This document shows positions 1 to 11,905 of a stretch of DNA of 64,000 nt, piece after piece. The position numbers were made by a program, and so were the translations under genes. Source of the stretch: Gnetum montanum (lineage: Eukaryota > Streptophyta > Gnetopsida > Gnetales > Gnetaceae); NCBI GenBank assembly GCA_015680685.1, contig MNCI01003769.1:70456-134455 (forward strand), in the 5' to 3' direction. Within the stretch, counting starts at the first letter, position 1; each line of letters starts with the position of its first letter. The notes beneath the pieces are model-generated. The model saw only the letters and a list, made by a program, of their open reading frames with translations, was not told where the DNA came from and ran no database searches.

Positions 1-568
1 ATTGCAACACTTTAACTTAGATTAAATTTACTCTTCATGTACTTAGTTAATATTTATGATTTCATGCATATTAATGAATTAGTGGAATGAGCACGACCAG
101 GTTTGAGCATAAACATGTCTTTGCTTGGTAATCCCAACAACGTTATTACTTGGTTCACCCATTAACATAGCACTTGCTAATCCCAGTGATGGATACGTGG
201 GTTTAGGACATGTATGGTAAGCTAGGAATGGACACTCATCATCCATAGGCTAGTCTAGACTTTAATTTTCATTATTAATTAGCTTAGTTAATTGATTTCT
301 TCATTATCATTAGGAGTAGCATAAGGTTAAAGAACATCAATTATCATATGCCTCACTTTGGACTAAATCATACATGATGAAGCTACCACTAGTCCAAGTG
401 GGAAGATAGCAAACTATGATAAAGACATAATGATCTTGATGCACAACTAAACACCATCCATGGAATTCAACCTAATCATGTGTGAATGCTTGTGATTTAT
501 ATGGTTGGACATAGGGGGTACCTCATCACTCATTAATATGATTAGATGTAGGAAACACTTTTTGCTCA
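1..568 (+). repeat. Family 2 Ty3/Gypsy 5' LTR, 3' part (truncated by window edge)
   Basis: This stretch matches, in order, the R-U5 part of the family 2 LTR at 26291-27258 and the inverted copy at 38690-39568. Shared landmarks are a TGGTAATCCCA block, a CATATGCCTCA block and the terminal ATGGTTGG...GGGTACCT block. It ends in CTCA and is followed three bases later by a primer-binding-site-like sequence, which fixes it as a 5' LTR on the plus strand. The U3 part lies outside the window. The copies are well diverged, so exact ends are approximate. Confidence 0.7.
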
Positions 569-571
569 TTA

Positions 572-590
572 TTGGCACCATTGCTAAGAA
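572..590 (+). promoter_or_regulatory. Degenerate primer-binding site (tRNA-Asp type)
   Basis: TTGGCACCATTGCTAAGAA lies directly downstream of the LTR end. It equals the tRNA-Asp-complementary site used by many plant Athila/Tat-like Gypsy elements except for G-to-A and C-to-T changes, the pattern expected from decay of methylated cytosines. The position and similarity are seen in the sequence; the tRNA identity is inferred. Confidence 0.6.
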
Positions 591-728
591 CTTTGTTTAA
601 CTAAGTGTTATAAGTATTAGTAGATAGTGAAATCATATAAATTTTTTGTAAGATAAACATAACAAATTATCTTTCATACAAAATAATAATAATAATACAA
701 CAAGGCACACTTTATCAAAATCACTAAA

Positions 729-3190
729 ATGGCTTCTTCCCATAGGAATGATTCACCCCCCACATGTCAATGATTCCAATCAACAACATAATAGAACCAA
801 AAGGACTACAAGTGAAAGACCTCAATAGTTAAAAATAGTCTATGCATATCTAGATCCCTACTATCCAGAATTCACTTTCATTCTCCATTAGGATAAATAG
901 GTACTTTGGAGGAATATGAAGGGTAAAATTTTGTTACCTTCAAATTGATCTATTCCTATAATGATTATGGCTAATCTCTTGAAACTAGAAATCAAATTAT
1001 TTGGCCAAGATTATGAGGTAGCAAACCATACCTTTAGAGACTATTAGCCAACATATGCTTAGCTTAGAAAAGATCAATCCATGGAGGCATGCTAGGAAGC
1101 CTCCAAGGGCAAGAGGGTCCCAACACCATTGTTTCTGTGGTTATAAAGAAGGGCCCTAAATTTTTCTCAAGGTAATCTCAACATCAAGATTTTTCTCCTT
1201 TCGATGAGGAAGATACACTTCAAAAACAATTGTAATCAATCTTTGAGAATAATAAGGATGAGTGAAGGACAAAGTCCAAAACTGCAAGAACTTTAAGGTA
1301 AAGATCTTATAGCCATTCATCAAATGAAAAATAAGAGAAAACAAGGAGAAAGAATGATCAAAGAACTATAGGAGAAGGACCAGTAGGTACTACTCTCCTA
1401 GCCCTCCACCTTCACCATCCTACTCATTGTCAAAATTTGACAAAAAAGACCATGGTTAAGACTAAAGGATAAAAGATCAAGATGAAGATGAAGATGATCA
1501 GAAATCCTTTTGTAGTGAGAGGAAAATAGAGCATAGTCAACTATAGGAAGAAGATAAGCATCATTGAGAATGAAGGCACAATAGGTAACATCATAGGAGA
1601 CATGGCCATGGTAGGGGCCATCATGAATACAATGATTATGATGAACTATTGCTTCCTACAAGTAACATGCTCAATATTTTACAAGAAGTTCAAATTCCTA
1701 CCAACCATCAAAGAGACAGTAGAATTAAATTGCTTTACATGAAAAATATTCCTAAGTTTGAAGTAAGGTATAATGCTAATCCAAAACATGACTTAAGAGC
1801 ATTCCATGATGTCTATGCCTTGTAAAACATTATGAACATATGGCAAAAGCTCAAACTATTCCTAAGGATACTCATCAAAGAAGCTAAATGTTGGTATTGA
1901 TCCTTAGAGTTAGAATCCATTCGCAGATAGAGTGCAATGTTGGAGCTATTCAATGATAAATTCTAGATCTACTCTAGGATGTCCAACATGAGAGAATAAA
2001 CCTTGGGATTCTAAAAAGACAAACATGAATCCTTAGATGTAGCCTTAGACAGGTATTACTCTTTTTTACACTAATGCCTAGGCCATAGATTTTTTCAAAG
2101 GGAGTAGCTTTGCCACATTGTAGATGAACTCCAAAGAAAAAACTAGAGAAGCTCTTCGATTCGATGCCCAAGGGAGACTTTCAAAAATGAAAGTCCATCA
2201 AATTCAAAGGATAATTAATTAGGTGAAAAAGAAATAATAAGAGCTAAAAAAGTAATAAAGTGTAGAGACCCTTCCATCTACAAAAGAAAGGTATGTTTCT
2301 ATAATTTAGAGGAGGAGGCATTACTAGATGAAGTGGTGCAAAGGAAAATCTTACTAATTCATCAATCTATTATAGAAATATTGATTAAGATGGAAAAAAT
2401 ATGGAACTTCTTAAATAAGAAGTTCTAAGCTACCCTTAAGATTGTGGAATAGAAAACACACCAAGGGAGTAGAGATAGACACAAAAGAAAGAAAGATACA
2501 AAAAAGGATTATTATTAATAAAAAGGTAAGGTTGTAGTGAATGATGAGGTTGCATATTCAGAAATAGATGATGATGGATGTAACATTTATCAATATGAAC
2601 ATCTCAAGGGATATTTTCCTTTCGTTTCACATCTACAATAACTTGGGATATACGTGTTAAATCCAAAATTGGCCAAAAGACAACCACCAAATAGATTGTC
2701 TTATCTACAAGGTAATTATTGATAGCAATTCTAGTCACCATAGTATTATGTAAGTTGAATGCCACCTCAACCTTAGAAGCAATATCAATAATGACAAAAC
2801 CCACAATCATGGAAGATGCACCATCATAGCAGTAATATCCTTACCAACAACTAGACTCATGTTGATATTATGTCTAGCAATCTATATCTTCTCTTGGCTT
2901 TGAAATCCATACTCTTTTCTCTCATCACTACTATTCCTCAAAATATCAAACAACATCTACTCCATGAACCAAGTCTTCTTCCACTTATCCTCCTTCGTAT
3001 CCACCAACTTCCTCTACATCCTCTTATACTACTTCCTTACCACCTACACCACCTATGAAAGGGAAAATTCCACCATAGCCTCAATAACAAAAATGCAACG
3101 AGGGCCATGAACTTAAAGTCAAATGACCATCTGAGTGATTTTGAGTATAAGCCTCGAAAGAGGCCTTTCTTTAGATCCAAAAAATCCACC
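729..3190 (+). pseudogene. Family 2 gag remnant
   Basis: The reading starts at the ATG at 729 (MASSHRND). It is interrupted by many stops, mostly TAG and TAA where Gln would fit. A retrotransposon Gag core is readable around 1740-2160 by switching between stops: KFEVRYNANPKHDLRAFHD, then a WSAMLELFNDKF segment and a LDRYYSFL...LCHIVDELQ segment. Downstream come a lysine-rich basic region (about 2450-2530) and a proline-rich tail (about 2880-3070). No intact zinc knuckle was found. In life this would be the particle-forming structural protein. The tail is homologous to 22590-22930 in the second family 2 copy. It is clearly non-functional. Confidence 0.7.
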
Positions 3191-3390
3191 TAAAACCTCA
3201 TATATATCTATGGCTACTAATCCTACATCCATTACTTCTAAAGTTATAATTGAGTAGCTTTCAAACCAAAAGTTCCTAAATGTTTATGTTGTCATTTTGA
3301 TTCATGTAGTAACAAATTGAATCAAGGTAGGATACCTTCCTAAGAAATTATCTAATCTTGGGTGTCACTTAATTTATTTATAGATTACAG

Positions 3391-3690
3391 GAAATGATCC
3401 ATGTAAGACTCTACTAGACTCAGGTTTTGTGATAAACTTAATTTCTCAAAAGATGTATAAGACTTAGAACTTGCCTCCACTCAAGAAATGCAATATCAAA
3501 TTGAAGTTTAGAAATCAATCCCTCACTATTCCTTTGGGATTGGTGAAGGATATTATAACCACCATTTGTGATTATTCCTATCCAACAAATTTTCTAGTAA
3601 TCCAGATGGAGAACTATAAGGGGGACTTCCCTATTATTATGGGAAGGGATTGACTTAGAAAATTGATTCCAAGAAGGGGATCAAAAATAT
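3391..3690 (+). pseudogene. Family 2 aspartic protease domain, broken
   Basis: A pepsin-like retroviral protease is readable. The catalytic D-S-G occurs in the context TLLDSGFVINLI (about 3400-3440). It is followed by a PLGLVKDI strand, a YPTNFLVIQ strand and the C-terminal GDFPIIMGRD motif (about 3625-3655), equivalent to the ILGRPWL motif of plant Gypsy proteases. In-frame stops before and after the domain show it is dead. The same domain recurs at 23180-23290 in the neighbouring family 2 copy, where the active-site part is hidden by an assembly gap. The protease would process the Gag-Pol polyprotein. Confidence 0.75.
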
Positions 3691-4214
3691 TTTTTGGAAA
3701 TCTCCAAAGAAAATAACTTTAGAAAGATAGAGAAAAAGTGAGTTCCGTGCATTACACATAGTAATATAAGGTACCATTACATGTAGAAAATGGGCTATCA
3801 AAAGTACATTCATCACAGCATGTAATAAGTATGCTAAGACATTGAATATTCAAAGGTACCTATATGTAGCAGCCACAAAATAAGAAGATACCTAGTGGCT
3901 GACAATAGATGATAACTCTAACTCGACAATATGCATAGAATCATTAGAGCTTCTCATAAGTTCTTATATTAATAATGTGAATGAAATGGAGAAAATTCAT
4001 AATAAACTCTTCCACAAAGAAGTAAAAATGGATTAGGGAGAGTTGGAAATTCCTGATCAATTTAAACATGAGCCCCTTGAACTTAAGACTTTACTAGCAA
4101 CATTGAAATATATTTTTCATGATAATGGTAATTATTAATGTCAATCTCACCAAAGAATAAAAAAAGAATCTACTACAAGTTGTAAATAAATGATCAACAA
4201 CTTTTGCCTAGTCC

Positions 4215-4366
4215 TATCATGAGTTAACAAGAATATATCTATTCTTTGTAAGTTAGGATTCATCTATCCTATAACGAAAAGGGAGTGGGTAAGACCATTC
4301 ATTATTATGTCAAAGAAAAGGGAAAAAATGAAGAATATGTATAGAATTTAGGCTATTAAATATGGC
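4215..4366 (+). pseudogene. Family 2 reverse transcriptase, N-terminal stub
   Basis: The peptide LGFIYPITKREWVRPFII, followed by a KK..M..MYRI segment, matches the start of the fingers subdomain of Ty3/Gypsy RT (the G-I-I-x-P-S-x-S-x-W-x-S-P region, then the K-K-x-G-x-x-R-x-C-x-D region). The coding sequence stops abruptly at about 4366, where element A sequence begins in the middle of its LTR. The rest of RT, RNase H and integrase is missing from this copy. Confidence 0.7.
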
Positions 4367-5603
4367 TTTCCCCAAACGTACACCAAGGTGCTATACGATG
4401 GGTTATATGTAAACGGCGTAACAGATGTAAAACAGAGCGTAAACAGTGTAACTGATGTAAACGGAGCATAAAAGTAAACAAGTGTAATCTGTAAGCATGC
4501 AACAATTAATGCAGAAATGTAACAGATTTTAGGAAGAAAATGCAGCAATATTATTGCAAAGTGAGAGTTACAATGCACCGGTCTAACGCAGTTGTGGCTT
4601 TCACACAAGGAGGACGAATAACCCTGGTGGATGTAGGGAAGACTATGTGTTGGTTCAAGCTGCAGGCATAGTGTAGAGGCTGTATGTTCAGCGTACAAGG
4701 TTGAGGCCTAGCATATGAGGTTCTCTGCTCTGGTTCTTAGCATCTCTATTTTTCTCTCTTTGGTTTTTTTGCTTAAATTTTCCCACCTCCTGATCTAGTG
4801 CAAAATTGGAGTTTTTATACAGGTTTTGACGTTAGACTTGGGTTGGACGACACGTAGCTCATTGACTAGGTGTGAAAGAATAAAATTTACAAGTGTACAA
4901 TATGTTACATCTGCTGGGTGTATACTTTGAGCGTATATGCTGTATAAGGCGGGCGTAGACTCTAGGCGTATATGCTGGGCAGTCAGAACGTATACGCTAG
5001 GCATGCCAGGCGTATACGTTGGGCATATACATTATGGATGCTGAGCGTATACACTGTGGCGTATACACTATGGATGCTGGGCGTACACGCTGATGGTTGC
5101 TCTATTCGTGTGAGTTGTTGCCTTGTACCAAGTCTTGCTCTGTAGTGTTGTTTCCATCTTCGGGGATTGCATGCCGGGCGTATTCATCAATTGTACCTAC
5201 CAAGCGTACATGTGAGGCATCTACGCTGGGCGTATACACTGGCCGTATACACTGTGGGTATGAACTTGAGCATATACGCTAGGCGTATACACTGGGAATG
5301 TAAACTTGAGCGTATATGCTAAGCATATACGCTGATGATCTAGACTTGAGCATATACGCTGGGGGTATATGCTGAGAATGTATACTTAGTGAAAACTAAG
5401 TATTTTGATCTCCGAAGTTGCCATGTTTGATACCAAATGTCGTTGTGGTTGTCTATGGGTCACAGGGATCTGCTTCTTGTTGAATTTAACGCTACTTGAA
5501 GCTGTTTATGGGGCCCTCAGGCTTTTAGTCATGTTGAGGAATGTCATGACTTAGCCCGATTCTTGTTAGAGAAGTACTAAGCTCAAAATTTTGTGGTGTT
5601 TCG
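4367..5603 (-). repeat. Element A 3' LTR, end truncated
   Basis: Colinear with 21387-22584. On the minus strand it begins CGAAACACC at 5603 (the partner LTR begins TGAAACACC) and runs down to about 4367, where homology stops inside R-U5. The terminal region present in the 5' LTR (21234-21386, including the conserved U5 hairpin) is absent. About 4870-5400 is a cluster of GCGTATACGC palindromes. A TATA-like TATAAAAACT (minus) lies near 4810-4825. Confidence 0.88.
4870..5400. repeat. GCGTATACGC palindrome cluster in LTR
   Basis: Dozens of near-copies of GCGTATACGCTG or its half AGCGTATA occur at irregular 12-40 bp spacing. The unit contains a perfect 10-bp palindrome (GCGTATACGC). The same cluster is in the other LTR of element A at about 21930-22350. 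It lies upstream of the LTR TATA box on the minus strand, in U3, where enhancer-type repeats are common in LTR elements. Confidence 0.8.
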
Positions 5604-5620
5604 TTGGCCCCTCTTTGTTG
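5604..5620 (-). promoter_or_regulatory. Element A polypurine tract
   Basis: On the minus strand AACAAAGAGGGGCCAA abuts the LTR start. The same purine-rich block precedes the 3' LTRs of element B (AACAAACAGGGGCCAA) and element C (AACAAAGAGAAGCCAA). This conserved position is that of the plus-strand primer. Confidence 0.8.
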
Positions 5621-6640
5621 ATGCTTGGAGGAATCAACCCAAGAAGCGTCGACAAAGAAGTGCAAAACACCACAAGAAACTCGATGGAGACTTTATCCTT
5701 TGCCACTTGACTAGACATCATCGCACCATGTTAAGTAGTACCTAGGATTGGAGAAGTAAAATTTGTAGTTGGATAGGGAGATGAAGATTGTGGGGATTGG
5801 GAACTGACCAAGGGATTGTGCTTGGTAAAGGGGATACTCTGGTGTGTATATGGGTCATGCTGATCCTTCTCAATGGCCATTGTTTAGTAGACTCGGAATC
5901 AGTACATGAGATGTGCATTCTTTGATGGAACAAGACTCTTGGTTAGTGTCAAAGAGGACTTTTTGGCAAGACCAAAGCCACGTGATGATGTGTTGCATTC
6001 TTTGGAGGAACATGACCCTTGTTTAGTGTTTAAGGGGGAACCTATTGGCAGAGAGCCAAAGCCATGCAATGGGACGTCACTCAATTATTTTTGACATGAG
6101 CATTTATTTTCAAGACAACTGTTGTCCTTTCTTGTGTTTTACGTAGGAAGGGACAAAATTTTCTTTTTGGAAGAAGCTTTATTTTGATCTTGTACTCATG
6201 CTCAAGTGCTATGTTGTGTGTTGCAACTGCTTAAAAGTGTTACAGTGCGCAATAGTGTACTCAAAGTTTTGAGTGTACTAGGTGTATCAGAGGTGTGGCT
6301 GAGTAGAGTATGTTGATGAATAGATAGAAAATGTATCGGAAAATGGGGATGTACTAGTGAATGGCTTGACTTAGTCTTGCCACGTGTGCTATGAACATCG
6401 TCTCATCTTGCTGCTTATGATGAAGTGCATTCTTGTACGAATACCTCTGAGCATCATCCTGCAAATAGAACTCCAAGGAGACAAGAAAACCATGAGTGAA
6501 TGAGCGAGCTTAGACTTAAATAGTTACTGATGGAACAAAGGCACCGGATGAGATTTCAGGCACTGTATATGAATGGTAACAATGTTGTTAGGATCGGCCG
6601 ATTGGCGAGTGATGTAGCGATTCTGATGAGGTTTGAATGC
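5621..6640 (-). other. Element A 3' untranslated region with conserved tail repeats
   Basis: Non-coding on both strands. At about 5910-6085 two tandem copies of an 85-bp unit (CATTCTTTG.GGAACA... to GCCAAAGCCA.G) match related units in the tails of elements B (35505-35640) and C (53510-53690). At about 6460 (minus strand) a CTATTTGCAG/GATGATG sequence looks like a 3' splice site and is conserved in B and C. Short ORFs here on either strand are shadows of the repeats. Confidence 0.6.
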
Positions 6641-6654
6641 AGCTACAAATTAAG

Positions 6655-7080
6655 GAACCAGAGATGAACTTACTAGTTTATAGTCTTAGTGGACTATCAT
6701 GGGTTACTTTTATGTCATAACCTATTGGACATTTCCCATTTAGCATCATGGCGGATGGTACATTGCCAGTTTCTAGTCTTGGCAGACCATGAAGAGGCAA
6801 ACTAGTTTATAGTCTTAGCGGACTCTGGTGAATGCAACTGTGGCAGTTTACTGTCATGTCGGAAGGGCGCTAGTTTATCATCATTGCGAACACTGTGTGG
6901 TATCAGTTTATCATCATTTCAGACACTGTGTGGTATCAGTTTATCGTCATGATGCCAGGACAAGCTATGGTATCAGTTTTAAGTCATGATCCAGGACGAG
7001 CTGTGGTATCAGTTTTAAGTCATGATTCCAGGACTGTTGTGGTATCAGTTTATAGTTGTGATCCAGTACTCGCACCTACC
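6655..7080 (-). repeat. Punctuation repeat cluster III of element A (after integrase)
   Basis: About a dozen degenerate units of 28-35 bp follow the integrase stop codon. On the minus strand each has a core ATGAC/AAGAC followed by TATAAACT or TTAAAACT, for example GATCATGACTTAAAACTGAT. The same kind of cluster follows integrase in element C (52492-52845) and lies before the 3' UTR of element B (34428-34785). Confidence 0.8.
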
Positions 7081-7091
7081 TAAGCTTGTAA

Positions 7092-10000
7092 TCAAATATA
7101 GAATGGTTTCAGGAACAAGTGATTGGTTGGATTTGCAAGCTCATGTCCTTCCATATCAGCTAACTTGAATGCTTCATTATCGTATGCTTTAGTGACCAAG
7201 TAGGGCTCTTCCCAGTTGGCTGACAATTTTTCCAGGTGTTCCTGAACTACCTTAAGTATAAGGTTTCCTTCTTTGATTAGGTGCTTATGAATGTCGTGTC
7301 GATGGCATTGCCATTGTTATTTTTGGTACCACTCAATTTGATCGAGTGCACGTATGCATTCCTCCTCCACCGAGTTTAGGTCAATGATGCGCAAGTCATT
7401 GTTTTGTCCTTCGTTGAGGAGTTCGGAAAGTGTGATCCTTAAAGATGGTACCTGTAACTCCAGAGGTAAAATGGCTTCTAAACCATAAACAAGACTATAT
7501 GGCATTTTACCTGTTGAAGTCCAATGTACGATATGCCCACAATGCGTAAACCAACTATTCGTGCCACCTTCGCTTGCTTTGGGTATGCATCTTTTTAAGT
7601 ATTATAATAATGATTTTGTTTGTTGCCTCTACTTGCCCATTGCTCTGAGGGTAGTAAGGGGATGAAAATGAGTTCTTGATCCCCAGACTTTCACAAAAAT
7701 GTTTGGTTTCGAGACTGCTGAATTGTGGCCCGTTATCGGTGATGATGGTCATAAGGATGCCAAAATGGGTTAAAATGTTTTTGAGAATGAAGTTGCATAC
7801 GTGTTTATATGTGCTTTTTCGAAGGGGAATAACTTCTACCCACTTCGTGAAATACTCGGTTGCGGTTATGATGAAACTATGCCTTGCAGAAGATGAGGGT
7901 GTTATTGGTCCGATAAGGTCCAACCCCCACTTTTGAAAGGGCCGTGTGATTTGTGCCGTATGCAACTCATTTGGTGGGACATGGATTAGATTACTATGTC
8001 TTTGATAGGTACTACATGTCTTAGCCTTGGAGAGATAGTCATACTCCATGTGTGGCCAATAACAGCCTAAGCGTCTTATCTTTGTTGCCATTGCCTTAGG
8101 TGCTATGTGTCCTCCGCATAGTCCATCATGTACTTGCTCAACGATGGTTTGGGCATTAGTGCTACTAACACATGTCAGAAATATGCCTTCATAGGATCAA
8201 TGACACAATGTGTCCCCTACCAGGGCATATTGCTGAGAACGCTTTCGTACTGCATCTTTTTGTGCATTCGTTAGATGTCATGGTGTTTCACCACGTAGAA
8301 GGTACTATTTTATGTCATCATACCATTCTATCATGTGTGTTGTACTAACAGATGCAATTGGCAACGTATTAAGAGTATTGGTTATTGGTTCGGCACAACT
8401 GGTTATGGAGCTTGGTAATGTATGGAACATATCAGGTGATATGTTTAACGCTAAGGTGGCCAGTGCGTCTGCGATGGTATTATCATTTCTAGAGACGTGT
8501 TGCATATTGATATTTTCAAATCACCTCATTAAGTGTTTTTCCAAGTCACAGTATGGTTGTAAATTTTGCGCTTTGCATGTATAAATATCTGTGACTTGGT
8601 TTAAGACCAGTTGTGTGTCTCCTCTGACCACAAGCCATGTGATGTCTGAAGCTAGTGTTGCCATGAGACCTCTAAGGAGACCTTTGTACTCTGCTATGTT
8701 GTTGGTACAATGAAAATTGAAATGATAAGCAAAGGGTTTGATCTCCCCAAAGGGATAGGTGATGACAGTGGCAGCACTTCCCCCTCAAGAGGTGGATTCT
8801 CCATCAAAGTTTAGAATGGCATCGTAGTCATTGGGTACTATGTCTATTACGCTTACATTCTCATCCGGGAATTCTGGCTCTATTGTTACTTGATCATGTG
8901 TTGGTGGCGTGGTCATTTGATTTGCTATGGCTTGACCCTTAACTGATGATTGCGCTATGTAATGTAGATTAAACTCAGCTATCATGGCTTTCCAACGGGC
9001 TATTCGACTTGTCTCGTAAATATTTCCTATGATGGCTCTGAGTACATTATCCTTGAAAATTATGTTGACTTGATTGTGGAAGAGGTAATGTCGCCATTTC
9101 TTTAAAGAAAAGACTAGAGCTAAACATGACCTCTCCACCTCATTATATTTTTTCTCATGGGAGACTAATGCATGGCTTAGGTAATAGATAGGGACTTTGG
9201 TTCCATCATCTTGTTTCTGGCAAAGCATAGACATGATTGACGAATTTGAAGTGGCGAGGTAGATGTAAGAGGTTTATCATTTTGAGGTGGATAAACCATG
9301 GGTAGTCGGGCAAGTGTTGTTTTAATATGGTCAAATGTTTCTTGGCACTGTGGAGTCCATTCAAAATGGATGTTCTTATGCAACAAGTGATTCATAGGTT
9401 TTAATTTGTCGGTTAGTTTTTCTATGAAATGTCTGATGAACTGTAATATACCTTGTAGACCTCAAAATTCAGTAAGGTTTCTAGGTGGTTTTAAGTTTGT
9501 TATGGCCTTAACTTTATCGAGGTCTACTCGTATCGCTGCTTCTGAGGCTATGAATCCAAGCATTTTTCTTGTTTTGACTCCAAAGACACATTTCTTTGGA
9601 TTGAGTCTCAGCTCATATTTTAAACAACGTTTTAACACCAAGTCAAGGTCTTGTACATGTTGTTCCAATATCTTTGATTTAACCACGATGTCGTCCACAT
9701 AATCGTTGAGAAAGTGTAGCATGTAGTCACTAAAAATGAATGTCATCACCCTTTGATATGTGGCCCCAGTGTTCTTGAGACCGAAGGGCATCATTGTATA
9801 ACAAAAGGTTCCCCATGGTGTCATAAAGATAGTCCAGAGCTGATGCTCTAGGTTAATACGTATCTAGTTGTATCCTGAGAAGTCGTCCATAAAAGATACT
9901 AGGGCATGCCCAGCAGTCGAGTCAACAAGTTGATCGATGCTGGGTAGGGGAAAATCATCTTTTATGATTGCAACGTTAAGATCCCAGAAGTCAATGAATA

Positions 10001-10676
10001 AGTGGATACTTCCGTTCTTTTTCGGGACAATGACCATGTTGGACACCCATTCGGCGTAATCGATAGCCCGAATGAAACCCGCCTGATAAAGATTGGTGAT
10101 CTCATTGCAAACTGCCAATGCCACCTCAAGTTTAACCTTTTGTGCTTTTTGCTTCACTGGCCTCAACTTTGGATGAAGGATAATATTATGCTAGACGATT
10201 CGAGGGTCCAATCCGGACATTTCTATGTATGACCAAGCAAATGCTTTTACGTTATTCCTAAGCACTTCCTCTATGTCTTTGGCTAGTTGAGATTGCAGTA
10301 AAGTGCTTAATTTTAATGTTTTAATTTCTCCATCGGGCATGGTGATGGGGGTTTCGGTCAACAGGTCTTCGGTGATGTTTTCAGCTTCTATGTCAAGGGG
10401 CTCTATCATACCTTTGCAGTTATCTATCGTTTGCTATGTTGAGGCTATGACTGCATCATCTGTTGATAAACTTAAGTGGATGAGATTTCTGTCGATGTCC
10501 CTTGCGATCTTTCCATGTGGCCCATAGATGATTAATGGTGTGGATAGATGTTGATAATCCATTGGGCTTGCTCCTGCCAATAAATAGAGAGCAGAATGAG
10601 GTGATGAGTATTGTTCGATGTTCTCAGGAAACTTAAATCGTGTGCACGTGCATAATGGTGGTTTATCATCACACAA
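7092..10676 (-). pseudogene. Element A pol: RT, RNase H, archaeal-type RNase H, integrase (broken)
   Basis: Pol of the Tat/Ogre type, in a frame separate from gag-protease, with an ATG at 10676. An N-terminal leader is followed by RT fingers (WVSNMVIVPKK), palm (DDFPLPSIDQLVDS), the FGLKNTGATYQR block and the catalytic YVDD at 9690-9701, then a degenerate RNase H (LSHALVSHEKKY, about 9175). A second, archaeal-type RNase H follows from about 8815 (FDGEST, later NTIADALATLAL). Integrase has an H2C2-like zinc region, the core D (GLDLIGPI), D (TDNGPQ), E (GQVEAT), and a terminal GPY/F-like module (EPYLVTKAYD). It ends at the TGA at 7092. Several TAG stops and at least two frameshifts (near 9230 and 8780) inactivate it. 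Its product would copy and insert the element. Confidence 0.9.
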
Positions 10677-10681
10677 GGACG

Positions 10682-10830
10682 CATGGCAATTTAAGGCCTT
10701 ACCGAGCCGGATGTGGCAGTTTAAGGCCTTACTGAGTCGTAGGGGGCTTGTATGTGGCAGTTTAAGGCCTTATTAGGCTACCATGGCAATTTAAGGCCAT
10801 ACAAGGCCGAATAATGTACACAGAAGAGTT
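10682..10830 (-). repeat. Punctuation repeat cluster II of element A (before RT)
   Basis: Four or five units of about 30 bp, on the minus strand of the form GGCCTTAAACTGCCAC, lie immediately upstream of the pol ATG. Element C has the equivalent just before its RT frame (48848-48905, GGCATTAAACTACCA). Confidence 0.75.
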
Positions 10831-11024
10831 TGCGCTAGAATGTTCGGTGTGGACATCTAAAGATGGGTTAAAGGGGAACCGGGATGTAGTAATATTTGTT
10901 TTTGTTTTAAATATATATATTTTTTATATTTTTGACCGAATTTAAGCAAAATGAGTAATAAAAAAAATAAAAAGGAAGGAAATGCAAGGCGACGACAGCA
11001 GTAGTGGCGACAGCGGCTGAGCGC

Positions 11025-11033
11025 TATATAAAG
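11025..11033 (+). promoter_or_regulatory. TATA box of the antisense gene
   Basis: TATATAAAG lies on the plus strand about 300 bp upstream of the predicted ATG at 11327 and in the same orientation as the antisense gene. The interval to the ATG is filled with GCGTAA-type repeats and would be the 5' UTR. The match is to the canonical plant TATA consensus; use as a promoter is inferred. Confidence 0.55.
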
Positions 11034-11074
11034 AGTAGGGGTGTCATTTTGTACACATTGTGAACTGGAAGCAA

Positions 11075-11905
11075 ACCGAGCAGGAGTGTAAAACTCGAGC
11101 ATAAGTGTAAATAGTGAGCGTAAGCATAGACAATGAAACCCTGAGCGTAAGCGTAAACAACCAAACCCCAGCGTAAACGTAGAGTGTAGAGGTCGAAGCG
11201 TCAGTGTAGACGTCCCAACTCAGCGTGAGCGTAGAGACTCCAACTCGACGTAGAGGCTCAGTGTAGGCATGAGCGATTTCAACCCTCAGCATAAACTTGT
11301 TGATCCTAGTGTAGAGGATGCCGTAAATGGGCAAGGGCAAGGAAGTGGAAGGCCAGGGGAGAAAGAGGCCTGATCTAACTTTCGCGGAGTAGAGCGAAGC
11401 CATGCTGCAGTGTCTGCTCAGGCCGAGGGTTCCATCGTCACTTGGATTGTCACACAGGTAGGCTTGGATCATGTCTCTCTTAGTTACTTTTATCTGTACA
11501 TGTTTCGTAGCGTAGACAGTCAGCATAGATGCCTGGCGTAGATAGTTAGCGTAGACGCCCAACATAGATAGTTAGCTTAGGCAATTTCCTTGGCATATAT
11601 GCTTAGTGTAGACAGATAGCATAGAGGGTTTTTATAGCATAGAACATTTATTGTACATATCCTAAGCTATTTGTAGTGTAATCTATTTTGTCAATGCACA
11701 GCGTAAACGATTTTACCAGTATGAAATGTAGATGATTTTATCAGCGTATATGCTAACTATTCATAGATTGTTTATAGTGTTCAGCGTAGACTATTTACAC
11801 AGCGTTCAGCGTACACTGTTTACACAGCGTATATGCTTAAGGCTTTTACAGCATATATGCTGAGGGTTTTCACAGCGTATACGCCGAGTGTAAACAATTG
11901 GTAAT
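11075..11905. repeat. GCGTA minisatellite flanking exon 1 of the antisense gene
   Basis: Degenerate AGCGTAAAC / AGCGTAGAC / AGCGTATAC units fill the presumed 5' UTR (11075-11320) and the first intron (11500-11905) and spare the exon (11327-11457). The motif is the same as in the LTRs and the leader of element A and has the same orientation. The ORF of 173 codons on the minus strand here is a by-product of the repeat. Confidence 0.75.

Noticed and set aside
11044-11565. 173-codon ORF on the minus strand
   Set aside because: It is read through the GCGTA minisatellite and through exon 1 of the plus-strand gene. Its composition reflects the repeat, and no family resemblance was seen.
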